This document shows positions 51,951 to 60,916 of a DNA stretch of 64,000 nt, piece after piece. The translations under genes and the position numbers were made by a program. Where the stretch lies: positions 62,001 through 126,000 of the forward strand of contig JAFQDM010000033.1 in assembly GCA_017416065.1 (NCBI GenBank), read 5' to 3'. This DNA is from Ruminococcus sp. (GTDB taxonomy: Bacteria > Bacillota > Clostridia > Oscillospirales > Acutalibacteraceae). The notes beneath the pieces were generated by a model, which made no database searches, was not told the origin of the DNA, and saw only the letters and a program-made list of their open reading frames with translations. Positions within the stretch are counted from its first letter, which is position 1, and each line of letters begins with the position of its first letter.

Positions 51951-52718
51951 TTATTCATCAACAGAGATTATAAGCAGGGGGTCGATGTATTTATCCCCAA
52001 CCTTTATCTCAACATGAAGGTGCATATCCTCCTGCGCCTCAAAGGGAACCTTGCCCACCTTGCCGATGATATCCCCTCTTGTGACCTGAGAGCCCTCTAC
52101 GCAATACATAGTGTCAGATACGCCGCAGTAATACACGGTGAAGTTTCCGTTTCTTACCTTTATAACATTGCCGTACATACTGTCTGCGTAGATCTCCTCC
52201 ACCACACCGTCGCACATGGCAAGCACGTTCTCTCCCTCATCAGCTTTAAAGTCCACGCCCGTGTGAGCTCTGTAATCTCCCATGGTGCTGTTATACACCA
52301 CGTCCTCTGAGTATTCCTGCAGGATCTTGCCGGAATGCACCGGGTAATCAAGGCTTGCAGACACCTGCAGCATAGTCTGCAGGCTCTCGCTGTCGCCTGT
52401 GTAAAGCTCCTCGTACTCTGTTCCTACAGGCACCACCGTTGTCTCAGGCTCAGGTACACAGGTGGTCACTATCTCTGTTTCGGTGGGCTCTGTTTCTGTC
52501 ACCACAACCCCCTTCACCTCGTTTGCCACAGGCTCTGTAGGCGGATAGACTGCTATATATGTGGGCTCGGTCACGTTGCTGTTTTCAAACCCGCCGATGC
52601 TTGAATATGTTGACCAAAGAGCCAGCCCCACAGCCACAATGCAGATAGAAAACGCTGTCAGGAAGCCTATCTTCTCCTTGCGGCTTTTTTTATTATTTTT
52701 ATAACTGTATCTTCTCAT
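51951..52718 (-). CDS. SpoIIQ-like M23 peptidase
   Basis: A 255-residue protein with a basic cytoplasmic N-terminus (1-17), one TM segment (about 18-38), a Thr/Glu/Pro-rich spacer (about 50-105) and a C-terminal M23 domain (about 120-250). Zinc motifs HTGVDF and HLHVEI are intact. Layout and length match clostridial SpoIIQ, which works at the engulfing septum during sporulation; no other spo gene is nearby, so a general wall enzyme is the alternative. The GGAGGTG ribosome site lies in a hairpin arm. Confidence 0.83.
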   Translation of the reverse strand: MRRYSYKNNKKSRKEKIGFLTAFSICIVAVGLALWSTYSSIGGFENSNVTEPTYIAVYPPTEPVANEVKGVVVTETEPTETEIVTTCVPEPETTVVPVGTEYEELYTGDSESLQTMLQVSASLDYPVHSGKILQEYSEDVVYNSTMGDYRAHTGVDFKADEGENVLAMCDGVVEEIYADSMYGNVIKVRNGNFTVYYCGVSDTMYCVEGSQVTRGDIIGKVGKVPFEAQEDMHLHVEIKVGDKYIDPLLIISVDE

Positions 52719-52724
52719 ACAGAA

Positions 52725-52757
52725 AACACCTCCGACCTTATTATTGTCAGAGGTGTT
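52725..52757 (-). promoter_or_regulatory. Hairpin that buries the ribosome site of the M23 gene
   Basis: On the minus strand AACACCTC and GAGGTGTT pair around a 17-nt loop. The 3' arm contains most of the GGAGGTG ribosome site, 8 nt before the ATG at 52718. It could also act as a weak terminator (TTTTC). Confidence 0.6.
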
Positions 52758-52772
52758 TTTTGTTATTCACTC

Positions 52773-52808
52773 AAAAAAAGAGAACGCAGAGGAAATTCTG
52801 CGCTCTCA
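52773..52808 (-). terminator. Terminator of the CDP-glycerol transferase gene
   Basis: Minus-strand arms GAGAGCGCAGA and TCTGCGTTCTC (one G-U/mismatch) followed by TTTTTTTGAG. Confidence 0.88.
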
Positions 52809-52850
52809 CATAATTCTTGATTTAAAAATACTGATATGATATAATTATTC

Positions 52851-54047
52851 TTAATCAGCAATATTCATGATCTTTTTGATATTTTCAACCACCTGCTTTG
52901 CGGCGGTGCCCTGCTCATAGCAGCCTCTTGCCTCAAGGAATGCATCTATCTTCGGCTGATATGCACCTTCGTCAAATGCAAGAACCGCATTGTTCAGCTC
53001 CTCATTGTCTGCAACAACGGGGAACGGGGTCTCTTCCAAAGGATAGTAAAGTCCTCTGCCTCCCTCGTACTCCTTGGCATCGGGAGCGTAAAGGATCATG
53101 GGACGACGGGTCAGAACGTAATCATAAGCCCAGCTTGAGTAGTCTGTGATGCCGAAATCCGCCACAGCTATCAGCTTCTGCATATCAGGGTAATCACCTG
53201 CATCCTTCAGCCATGAGCTCTGCTTGAAGGCCGCCGCACCCGAACGGTTTTTGTAGTGCATACGCACAAGGATGACCCATTCTCCGCCGTATTTCTGCTC
53301 CAGAGACTTCTTAAGAGCTTTATAGTTGATGTTGTAGCAGGAGACGTCACCCGTATCTCTGAAGGTGGGAGCGTAAAGAAGCAGCTTTTTGTCTGTGTCT
53401 ATCTCAAAATAATCTGCAACCTCTTCTCTCAGAGCCTCCACGGTCTCCTTTTCAAACAATATATCGTTGCGGGCATGGCCGCATTTCCATATAGGGGTTG
53501 AAGGCCAGAAGGTGGTGCGGTAGACCTCCTCCTCAAAGGTGCTGTTGGCAACCATAAAGTCTGTCATTTTATCGCATTTTTTAGCGTAAGACATCCAGTT
53601 TGCATCACCCTGCAGCTTTTTGATGCCCATACTTCCGTGCCAGGTATTGATGTACACCTGGTCCTTCTTCTTGGGCATATCATACCAAAGGCAGTTGAGG
53701 GCATTGTCAAGCCAGACCTTTGCCGTTGCCTGCTCCTCATACATTTCAAAGCTTGCACGTCTGACGGTTCTTACTCCGTAGGGGAACTTGTTTCCCTCAA
53801 TAGAGGCCTTATTACCTGCCCATACAATATCAATAGGCAGCTTCTGCCTTAATATTTCATCAACAATATACCTTGCATTGCAGGTATAATCGTTATCAAA
53901 AGTCATAACAAAAAGTTTATTCTCAGCAATTTTACCTTTTCTGTAAAAAAGCTTGCGGGTAACTTTTCCAACAAATGCATCAATATTCTTTCTTACGGTC
54001 AGAAAAAATATGCCCTGAACCAAAGCACTTTTAAATACTGAAGACAT
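52851..54047 (-). CDS. CDP-glycerol:glycerophosphotransferase family protein (TagB/TagF-like)
   Basis: A 398-residue enzyme with the family motifs: YINTWHGSMGIKKLQ (about 133), APTFRDTG (about 210) and DFGITDYSSWAYDYVL (about 300), followed by MILYAPDAKEYEGGRGLYY. These proteins add glycerol- or ribitol-phosphate to wall teichoic acids or related polymers at the inner membrane face. It has its own promoter. A LicD gene lies divergently upstream, which supports a role in a phosphate-modified wall polymer. Confidence 0.9.
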   Translation of the reverse strand: MSSVFKSALVQGIFFLTVRKNIDAFVGKVTRKLFYRKGKIAENKLFVMTFDNDYTCNARYIVDEILRQKLPIDIVWAGNKASIEGNKFPYGVRTVRRASFEMYEEQATAKVWLDNALNCLWYDMPKKKDQVYINTWHGSMGIKKLQGDANWMSYAKKCDKMTDFMVANSTFEEEVYRTTFWPSTPIWKCGHARNDILFEKETVEALREEVADYFEIDTDKKLLLYAPTFRDTGDVSCYNINYKALKKSLEQKYGGEWVILVRMHYKNRSGAAAFKQSSWLKDAGDYPDMQKLIAVADFGITDYSSWAYDYVLTRRPMILYAPDAKEYEGGRGLYYPLEETPFPVVADNEELNNAVLAFDEGAYQPKIDAFLEARGCYEQGTAAKQVVENIKKIMNIAD

Positions 54048-54081
54048 TTCCCTATCAATCCTCCTAATCGTATTCGATTTA

Positions 54082-54109
54082 TCATTTTACTACTATTTGC
54101 GGAAAAGTC
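54082..54109 (-). promoter_or_regulatory. Promoter of the CDP-glycerol transferase gene
   Basis: TTGACT, 16-nt spacer, TAAAAT on the minus strand. Confidence 0.72.
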
Positions 54110-54204
54110 AAGGGCAGAAATCAATCACTATCAGGCTGTACATATTAATCACAACATAACGGAATTTTCTTAGTTAAAATACTTTACAATTGGAGTTGAC
54201 CCTG

Positions 54205-55284
54205 ATGGCTCATACTGACAATATCAACATACAAGAACTGACGGATACGGCAGTCAGTTGCTCCCTTGAGGCACTCTCTGCCCTTGATGCGGCGGATGCC
54301 GACAAAAAAGCTTTTGCAGATTCCTTCAAGGAAGGCTTTGCACGGGCAATAGAGGAGCAAAGAGAAAAAGACCGCATCCTCAGAAAGCTTCAGCTTACAG
54401 AGCTTGAGATACTCCGTGAGCTTGACCGTGTGTGCAGAAAGCACAACCTGCGTTACTACGTGGTAGGCGGTACCCTCATCGGTGCCGTGCGCCACAAAGG
54501 CTTCATCCCCTGGGATGACGACATTGACGTCTCTATGCCCAGAAAGGATTTTGACAAGCTGTGTAGAATCGCAAAGGAGGAGTTTGCAGACGACTTCTTC
54601 CTCCAGACCCGCAAAACAGACAAAAACTGCTATTTCTACTACGCAAAGCTGCGCAAAAACGGCACCTACTTTGGCGAGGATAAGTTTGAGCATACAACAC
54701 TCCACAAGGGAATATTTATGGATATTTTCCCTCTTGACTACATTCCCGACAACAAGGCATTGCAAAAAATATTCTTCCGCGGCTTCAGCTGCCTTACGGG
54801 CTTCATCTGCTCCAAAGAGAAAACCACCGAGTTTCTCTACAAAAATATGAGCCTGCCCTTCATCGTAACCTTCAGGTTCTTGCAATGCATCCTGCCCAAG
54901 TGCCTGCTTCTTGGTATGCGCAATCTCATAGGAAAGCTTTCTAATGCTCTTTCAAGAAAGCAGCTCCTTGCATCCCTCAGCGGATTCCACGGATATCCGG
55001 GAGAGATTGCCCCCGAAAAGTGGTGGGGTGAGGGTTGCGACATAGAGTTTGAGGGATTGACAGTCAGGGCCCCCTCAGAGTACCACACGTTGCTTACCCA
55101 TATGTTTGGGGATTATATGCAGCTTCCACCCCCGGAAGAAAGGGTCAACCACAGCGTTGAGCCTGAAAAGATCATCTTTGAGGGTGTGAGCGCTGATGAC
55201 TACAAGCCAAAGATCAAAAGGAAGCGCAGTCACCGCTACTACGGTTGCGACTACGACATTATTCCTATAGAGAATAAAAACTAA
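54205..55284 (+). CDS. LicD family phosphotransferase
   Basis: 359 residues from the ATG at 54205, 9 nt after GGAG; a TTG at 54190 is less likely. The LicD core (about 70-300) contains RYYVVGGTLIGAVRHKGF and WDDDIDVSMPR, whose Asp residues match the nucleotidyltransferase metal site. LicD proteins attach phosphocholine or similar groups to teichoic acids or capsules. The first 65 residues form a separate helical segment. It faces the CDP-glycerol transferase, consistent with one wall-polymer locus. Confidence 0.92.
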   Translation: MAHTDNINIQELTDTAVSCSLEALSALDAADADKKAFADSFKEGFARAIEEQREKDRILRKLQLTELEILRELDRVCRKHNLRYYVVGGTLIGAVRHKGFIPWDDDIDVSMPRKDFDKLCRIAKEEFADDFFLQTRKTDKNCYFYYAKLRKNGTYFGEDKFEHTTLHKGIFMDIFPLDYIPDNKALQKIFFRGFSCLTGFICSKEKTTEFLYKNMSLPFIVTFRFLQCILPKCLLLGMRNLIGKLSNALSRKQLLASLSGFHGYPGEIAPEKWWGEGCDIEFEGLTVRAPSEYHTLLTHMFGDYMQLPPPEERVNHSVEPEKIIFEGVSADDYKPKIKRKRSHRYYGCDYDIIPIENKN

Positions 55285-55290
55285 CTAAAA

Positions 55291-55331
55291 AAGAGAGAAC
55301 GAATGGTTTTAACCCAAGCGTTCTCTCTTTC
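55291..55331. terminator. Bidirectional terminator between licD and the epimerase gene
   Basis: Arms AAGAGAGAACG and CGTTCTCTCTT; T-rich tails on both strands. Confidence 0.87.
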
Positions 55332-55352
55332 TGTTTACTGCATTATTATATA

Positions 55353-56405
55353 TCAATCAAAGCTTACAACCGTGCGTCTGAGACCGTCTATGAGCTTGAC
55401 CTCAGGCTTCCAGCCCAAAGCCTCAAGCTTTGCCGTATCAAGGCCAACCCTTGCGTAGTTGCAATATGCGCCCGTGTTCTGCTCAAGGTCAAAGATAACC
55501 TTGATATTTCTCTCAGGGAACAGATCTGCCAGCATCTGAGCCACATCGCGGATGGGTGTGGGCTCTGTCTCATTTGCAAGGTTGTAAACGCCTCCGCACT
55601 CACCGCTGAGCATTGCAAGGAAGATCGCCGCCACAGCATCCGTCACGTAGCAGAAGGCTCTCAGGGCCAGGCCCTCACTCTTGAGCACGATGTTTCTGGA
55701 ATTAACTGCATCGCTGATAAAGTCAGACATAACCCTGCCGTCGCTGTCGATTATCATACCCGGACCGTAGGAGTGAGCGATCCTAAGCACTGTGAAGGGA
55801 ATACCGTACTGAACAAGGTAGCTCTTGAGGATAGTCTCTGCAATGCGCTTGCTCTCAGGGTAGCAGGAGCGTGCATCAAGAGGGTCAAAAACTCCCATAT
55901 CCGTCTCTTTGATAAACTCAACTCCCTCCACCTTACCGTAAACCTCACGGGTTGAGGGATAGATGATATTGGTCACGTTCTTGCGCTTAGCAAGCTCCAG
56001 CACATTGACTGTGCCCTGGGTGTTGGCGGCAATAATGCCTGTGGGGTTGTGCTTGATGAAGTAAGGACTGCAGGCGCCTGCCGCATGGAAGATATAGTCC
56101 ACGTCTCCCTCGCAGTCAATGGGATCGCACACATCCTGTGCCAGTATCTCAAAGAGAGGACTGTCAATAAATCCTGCAAACTTCGCCTGAGCCTTCTCCT
56201 TGTTTCTTACAAGGGCAATGACTCTGATGCCGAAATCACGGGTAAGATTCAGGTGCATAAGCGCCATAGTAAAGTAGTACGCAAGCATACCCGTGGCACC
56301 AGTTACAAGCACACTCTTACCGCGGAGCTTCTCAAAGGGTACAAACTCCCTGCTTACCAACTCTTCCATATCCTGACGGACAACGTCCTTATCATATAAA
56401 AACAT
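55353..56405 (-). CDS. NAD-dependent sugar epimerase/dehydratase (extended SDR)
   Basis: 350 residues from the ATG at 56405 (MFLYDKDVV), 12 nt after AAAGG; the first ATG at 56417 overlaps the site. The Rossmann motif is VTGATGMLAYYF, and the active site is YPESKR with an upstream STREVYG segment. It resembles UDP-glucuronate decarboxylase or GDP/TDP-sugar epimerases. It probably makes a nucleotide sugar for the neighbouring wall-polymer genes; the exact substrate is not readable. Typical SDR length. Confidence 0.88.
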   Translation of the reverse strand: MFLYDKDVVRQDMEELVSREFVPFEKLRGKSVLVTGATGMLAYYFTMALMHLNLTRDFGIRVIALVRNKEKAQAKFAGFIDSPLFEILAQDVCDPIDCEGDVDYIFHAAGACSPYFIKHNPTGIIAANTQGTVNVLELAKRKNVTNIIYPSTREVYGKVEGVEFIKETDMGVFDPLDARSCYPESKRIAETILKSYLVQYGIPFTVLRIAHSYGPGMIIDSDGRVMSDFISDAVNSRNIVLKSEGLALRAFCYVTDAVAAIFLAMLSGECGGVYNLANETEPTPIRDVAQMLADLFPERNIKVIFDLEQNTGAYCNYARVGLDTAKLEALGWKPEVKLIDGLRRTVVSFD

Positions 56406-56438
56406 AAAAATCAACATCCTTTCATCTGTTCTTTAATT

Positions 56439-56467
56439 AGTATATCACGAACATAAAAAACTTGCAA
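56439..56467 (-). promoter_or_regulatory. Promoter of the epimerase gene
   Basis: TTGCAA, 17-nt spacer, TATACT on the minus strand. Confidence 0.78.
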
Positions 56468-56494
56468 CAAAATATCCACAGCCCAAAAAAAACA

Positions 56495-56523
56495 TTGCAC
56501 ACAATCAATTTATATGTTACTAT
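56495..56523 (+). promoter_or_regulatory. Promoter of the CotH-dockerin gene
   Basis: TTGCAC, 17-nt spacer, TACTAT. It is unlike the promoters of the other two dockerin operons and has no 32-nt leader box. Confidence 0.65.
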
Positions 56524-56552
56524 TAGAATATAAAATTAAGGAGGTAAATCCT

Positions 56553-58640
56553 ATGAAAAAGCTTACATCACTTATACTTTGTATCCTTATGATTCTGAGC
56601 ACCGGTATTATGTCCTTCACAGCTTCTGCTGCAGATACAACACCCGAGCTTAAGCCGGATATGCTCTATGCTCATGCGGTAAATAACAGCAGCGAGACCG
56701 AGGCATGGCACCACTGGCAGCACCCGGATGCTTACATAGGCTACGATGAGGAAGATATGGAGGAACTGGGACTTGTTGAAGGCGAAGGTGTGTCCGAGGA
56801 ATTCAGCTTCTTTCTGCCCTCCTGTGTTAAGGATAACACGGTTACCCTTGCAAACACCTACTCCAAAGATCTGACAATAGGCGAAACACACAGCCCTGCA
56901 GAAACTGCAATAACGATCCCTGCAGGAGGTACGGTGAGCTTTACCTACAAAAAGGCCACATCCTACACAGTAACCGTAGGCGGAGAAAGCTTCTTCCTCT
57001 TCTTTATGGATTCCACCGCAGAAGCCTCCATCTTCATAAACAATATGGATGCAGACGGCAAGGGCACAGAGCTTTTCTCTTACCTTTGTGAGGATAAGGA
57101 AAACGATGCAAAGGCCACAGGAGCTATTATAGACGACGAGGGTAACGTTGACAACACACCCATCAAAAAGATTAAGGGCAGAGGCAACACCACCTGGCTC
57201 AAAACCAAAAAGCCCTTTAATGTAACCTACGACAGCGCAGTATCCATTGACGGTATGGAGAAAACAAAGAAGCTCTCACTCCTTGCAAACTATCAGGACA
57301 GCGCACTTATTCGCAACCGCTTTTTGCAGGATCTTTCTGACGAGATAGGTATGCCCTATGCATCAGATTCCAGATTCGTTGACGTGTATATGAACGGTGT
57401 GTACTTAGGCTCATACCAGATAACCCAGAAGGTAGACATAGGCAAAAACAATCTGGTGCCTGAGATAGACGACGATACACATCTGAACGAAGACGGCACA
57501 CTCAAAGAGGAATTCCCCTTTATCTGCGAGGTTGACGCCTCTGCAGGTGAGGGTGACTACTTCATCAGAACCAATCAGGCACGCTGCAAGCTGACCCTTA
57601 AGGGACCCGAAATTGACGAGGGCGATCCCTATCACAGCGAGGTACTTCAGATTGCAAGAGACAAGTTTGACGCAATGTACACAGCGGTGCGCACAGATTC
57701 TGCAAATATGGCAGACCTTGTAGACATTGACTCTCTGACAAAGATCATGCTTATTAACGAGCTTGGCAAAAACTGGGACGTTGGTATCTCTTCCCTTTAT
57801 TTTGTGTACAAGCAGGCAGAGGACGGCAGCTGGAAGTTCTTTGCTTCTCCCGTTTGGGACTACGACAACTCCCTTGGAAACTGCACAGGCATTGAATGGG
57901 ATCTGAAGAGGATGAATGTTACCGACTACGAGGAGCCCACAGGCTGGTGGGTACAGCACAAGCCCGGTGCAGACACCTCCAAAAAATCTGCAAAGTACAC
58001 CCTTCCCGGTTATGCCGCAAGAAACAAGACCATTATGGCTTATGCCGCACAGGTCTGGTTTGAGGAGTTTGTTCCTGCTATAAACAAATTCAATTCTCAG
58101 GGTGTTGCAGAAGGCGAGCTTTACTCAAGTGACGTTTACTATTCCTACCTTGAGGGCACAGCCGCTATGAACTACGCCATGGGCTGGCAGCTCACAACAG
58201 GTGACTGGATCTGCGACCACTCAGAGCTTCTTTGCGGCTCCTACAACGCCCTCACAGGAGAGTTTGTTCCCGACAAGGAGCTCACAAAGTACGACATAAC
58301 CTCCTTTGAGGATCAGTACAAATACACCATCGACTGGCTCAACACAAGAGTAGCCTGGCTCAGCTCTGAGTTCTACAAATCCTACACTCCCACAACTCCC
58401 GATGCAACCGAAGAAACTGCCCTCATCGGAGATGCAGACCTTAACCTCAACGTAAACGTTAAGGACGCAACCCTTATCCAGAAGCACGTGGCAGGCATCG
58501 TAACTCTTGGCACCCTGGCAGAGCTTTGCGCGGACTCCAACGCAGACTCCAAGGTAAACGTTCAGGATGCAACCGCTATTCAGAAGTATGTTGCCGCTAT
58601 CCCCGTGAACGCACCCATCGGTGAGCTTCTGAACAAATAA
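56553..58640 (+). CDS. CotH kinase-family protein with C-terminal dockerin
   Basis: 695 residues from the ATG at 56553 after AAGGAGG. Signal peptide (about 1-27), an N-terminal beta domain, then a CotH domain (about 185-500): KKIKGRGNTTWLKTKKPFNV, a LLANYQDSALIRNRFLQDLS segment, FVDVYMNGVYLGSYQITQKV and the metal site SPVWDYDNSLGN. CotH proteins are atypical secreted kinases or cohesin-associated structural proteins. The dockerin (about 630-690) has two repeats, DADLNLNVNVKDATLIQK and SNADSKVNVQDATAIQK. It likely docks on a cell-surface scaffold encoded elsewhere. Confidence 0.92.
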   Translation: MKKLTSLILCILMILSTGIMSFTASAADTTPELKPDMLYAHAVNNSSETEAWHHWQHPDAYIGYDEEDMEELGLVEGEGVSEEFSFFLPSCVKDNTVTLANTYSKDLTIGETHSPAETAITIPAGGTVSFTYKKATSYTVTVGGESFFLFFMDSTAEASIFINNMDADGKGTELFSYLCEDKENDAKATGAIIDDEGNVDNTPIKKIKGRGNTTWLKTKKPFNVTYDSAVSIDGMEKTKKLSLLANYQDSALIRNRFLQDLSDEIGMPYASDSRFVDVYMNGVYLGSYQITQKVDIGKNNLVPEIDDDTHLNEDGTLKEEFPFICEVDASAGEGDYFIRTNQARCKLTLKGPEIDEGDPYHSEVLQIARDKFDAMYTAVRTDSANMADLVDIDSLTKIMLINELGKNWDVGISSLYFVYKQAEDGSWKFFASPVWDYDNSLGNCTGIEWDLKRMNVTDYEEPTGWWVQHKPGADTSKKSAKYTLPGYAARNKTIMAYAAQVWFEEFVPAINKFNSQGVAEGELYSSDVYYSYLEGTAAMNYAMGWQLTTGDWICDHSELLCGSYNALTGEFVPDKELTKYDITSFEDQYKYTIDWLNTRVAWLSSEFYKSYTPTTPDATEETALIGDADLNLNVNVKDATLIQKHVAGIVTLGTLAELCADSNADSKVNVQDATAIQKYVAAIPVNAPIGELLNK

Positions 58641-58669
58641 ATTACGGTAAACACATATCACTACGTCAG

Positions 58670-58706
58670 CTGCCCAAGTGTTCTTAAGGACACTTGGGCA
58701 GTTTTA
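58670..58706 (+). terminator. Terminator of the CotH-dockerin gene
   Basis: Arms CTGCCCAAGTG and CACTTGGGCAG around an 8-10 nt loop, followed by TTTTATT. Confidence 0.88.
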
Positions 58707-58765
58707 TTCACCTTACGTCGAGTGATATTGCTACGCAGTGACAGCGTAGTGAATTTTTTGTAAAT
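58707..58765. repeat. Mini-hairpin array D (linker GTGATAT), short and degraded
   Basis: TGC/GCA hairpins and a TACGTCGA segment separated by GTGATAT (58722), GTGA (58738) and GTGAATT (58749). Same design as array C, with fewer and less perfect units. Confidence 0.5.
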
Positions 58766-58844
58766 ACATCGTTTTGGCAAGTTTGATTGATTTTGGAGAT
58801 TCCTTGTGCTATACTTAATCACATTGCAGATAAACTTCAGCCTT

Positions 58845-60506
58845 TCAGGCTTTTTCAAGCTGAGTGTATGCTGTTTTTCCGAATTTTGTCAAGGGGAACT
58901 CCCTTACAAACCTGAACTCTGAGGGCACGGAATACTTTGCAACGTTATTCCTGCAAAATTTAAGAAGCTCAGCCCTCAGGCGTTCCTCCGGCACAGCATC
59001 ATAAGCAGGGATCACATAGGCAATGATCCTGTGCATTTTATATGGATCCTTCACCCCTACAACACAGCTTCTGCTCACCTTGGGGTGTGTGTCCAAAAGG
59101 CGCTCCAACTGCTCGGGATACACGTTGTATCCGCTGGTGACTATCATTCGTCTGAGCCTGCGCCTGAAATACAAAAAGCCATCCTCATCCATAACCCCTG
59201 CATCCCCCGTATGAAGCCATACGTGTCCGTCTTTGTGAAGTCTCAGCACCTTTTCTGTTTCTTCCTTTGAATTCAGGTATCCCTTCATCAGAGTGGGACC
59301 GCAGATGCATATCTCCCCTTCTGCTCCGTAGGGCACCTCTTGCTCTGTATGAGGCTTGCAGATTTTATAGTAAGTGTCAGGAAACGGAATCCCCACGCTG
59401 TTCTCCCTTTGAACCTTTGCAGGAGTCAGACAGCTTGCGGTTACACATTCCGTGGCACCGTAGCCTTCTCTTATCTTCACCCTTGAGCCCTGCTCCGACA
59501 AATATGCATCAAATTTCTTCCTAAGTACTGCAGGCAGAGCATCCCCTCCGCTGAAAACTCCCAGAAGACTGCTCAGGTCAAGTCCCTTCATTCGCGGCTC
59601 CTTCAGCAAGGCTTCAAACAAGGTGGGCACCCCTGCAATAAAGTTCGGCCTGTGTTTTTTTATAAGCGCCGCATACTGCTCGCTCTTAAATCTGGGCACA
59701 AGTATGCTCACACCCCCGTGCATCAGCACAGCGTGCACGCACACGCACAGACCAAACCCATGGAATATCGGCATTGCCGCCAGCATAGACCTGCCGAGTA
59801 TCTCACATCCACTCATCTGCGCTGTCTGAATTGCCATGGCATTCAGCCCCTTGCCTGAGAGCATAACGCCTTTAGGCTCCCCTGTTGTACCGCCTGAAAA
59901 AAGAATCACCGCAGTATCGTCGGCTTTTTTTCCGCTTGCGCAGGGGAAGGCTTTTATATTTTTCTTAAATATCTTATTCCAATGCAAAACAGATTTTTTC
60001 TGCACTCTTTTTCTCTTTCTGAAGAGTCTGTACATAATGCTCGCTTCTTCCATTGCATGGGTGAGGATCAGTGGTTTCTCCCCTGTCAGGGACATCACCT
60101 GAGCAAAGCTATCCTCCATACTGTCAAGAGCTGCTATGCAAGCTGCATCAAGCTCCTTTGCATACCTTGCAAGCTCGCTCACCGCAGACAAAGGATGAAC
60201 AAAACCGCACACGGCACCCAGGCTGTCTGCAGCATACAGCAGGTACACCGCTTGAGGAATATTAGGCAGACAAACCATAAGCCTATCCCCTCTGCCGATA
60301 CCCAGCCTTGCAAGCATCTGCCGAGCACTCAGCACCTTATTCTTCAATTCGCGGTAGGATATCCTTCTGCCCATAAAAACAAGAGCTGTGTTCTCAGGAT
60401 GCTTTTGTGCCATACTGAGCACAGCCTCGCTTATGGTAGTATCAGGATAACTCAGATTCGGCTTTATTCCGTCATAAAATTTGAGCCAGGGTGCTTTAAG
60501 TTCCAT
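58845..60506 (-). CDS. AMP-forming acyl-CoA synthetase
   Basis: A 553-residue ANL-superfamily enzyme. The P-loop is FSGGTTGEPKGVMLS (about 205), with YGATE (about 345), TGDAGVMDEDGFLYF (about 435) and the hinge/C-terminal GYNVYPEQLE. The final catalytic Lys is in FGKTAY. It activates a fatty or aryl acid with ATP and CoA; the chain length is not readable. Monocistronic, convergent with the CotH gene. Confidence 0.93.
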   Translation of the reverse strand: MELKAPWLKFYDGIKPNLSYPDTTISEAVLSMAQKHPENTALVFMGRRISYRELKNKVLSARQMLARLGIGRGDRLMVCLPNIPQAVYLLYAADSLGAVCGFVHPLSAVSELARYAKELDAACIAALDSMEDSFAQVMSLTGEKPLILTHAMEEASIMYRLFRKRKRVQKKSVLHWNKIFKKNIKAFPCASGKKADDTAVILFSGGTTGEPKGVMLSGKGLNAMAIQTAQMSGCEILGRSMLAAMPIFHGFGLCVCVHAVLMHGGVSILVPRFKSEQYAALIKKHRPNFIAGVPTLFEALLKEPRMKGLDLSSLLGVFSGGDALPAVLRKKFDAYLSEQGSRVKIREGYGATECVTASCLTPAKVQRENSVGIPFPDTYYKICKPHTEQEVPYGAEGEICICGPTLMKGYLNSKEETEKVLRLHKDGHVWLHTGDAGVMDEDGFLYFRRRLRRMIVTSGYNVYPEQLERLLDTHPKVSRSCVVGVKDPYKMHRIIAYVIPAYDAVPEERLRAELLKFCRNNVAKYSVPSEFRFVREFPLTKFGKTAYTQLEKA

Positions 60507-60584
60507 TTTTCGCCTCTTATTTTACATATAATAATTATATTCACGGCAATCATTGCCAAAATCCACAAAGTCAGAAGGTTCAAT

Positions 60585-60857
60585 ATGGATTCAGAGAAGA
60601 TCTACCACTCTCCCGTCATCTGCTACGAGATTTCAAAGCAAAACAAAGGGTATCAGCTTGACGTTTATCTTCAGGGTCACAAGGAAAGCACAGACCCAAA
60701 GCTCCACAGCACACTCAGGGATTTTTCCGACAACAGAGATTCTGCAGATACTTTTGCCGAATATCTGTGTGCAAGCTGTGCCCTGCCCATCCATATTCCC
60801 GAGCTTGCAGAGGAATACCTCTCCGTGAACACAAAATCAGAATTTTACAAGGGATAA
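60585..60857 (+). CDS. DUF6514 family protein
   Basis: 90 residues from the ATG at 60585, after an AGAAGG site. The open frame extends upstream to 59982, but that part is antisense to the acyl-CoA synthetase gene. It matches the small DUF6514 family of Clostridia: CYEISKQNKGYQLDVYLQG, DNRDSADTFAEYLC and PIHIPELAEEYLS. Function unknown. It lies 59 bp before the ZnuA-like gene. Confidence 0.75.
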   Translation: MDSEKIYHSPVICYEISKQNKGYQLDVYLQGHKESTDPKLHSTLRDFSDNRDSADTFAEYLCASCALPIHIPELAEEYLSVNTKSEFYKG

Positions 60858-60916
60858 AGCCTCCCTTTCTCCTTTGATTATTAACAAATATAAAACCTTT
60901 CATTCAGGAGACCAAA

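Noticed and set aside
58661..58858. 65-residue open frame upstream of the acyl-CoA synthetase end
   Set aside because: It covers a terminator and a degraded hairpin array; composition is not protein-like.
59982..60584. Long upstream extension of the DUF6514 frame (291-residue open frame)
   Set aside because: It is antisense to the well-supported acyl-CoA synthetase gene, has low-complexity Cys/His/Ser content and no ribosome site; the family domain begins at 60585.
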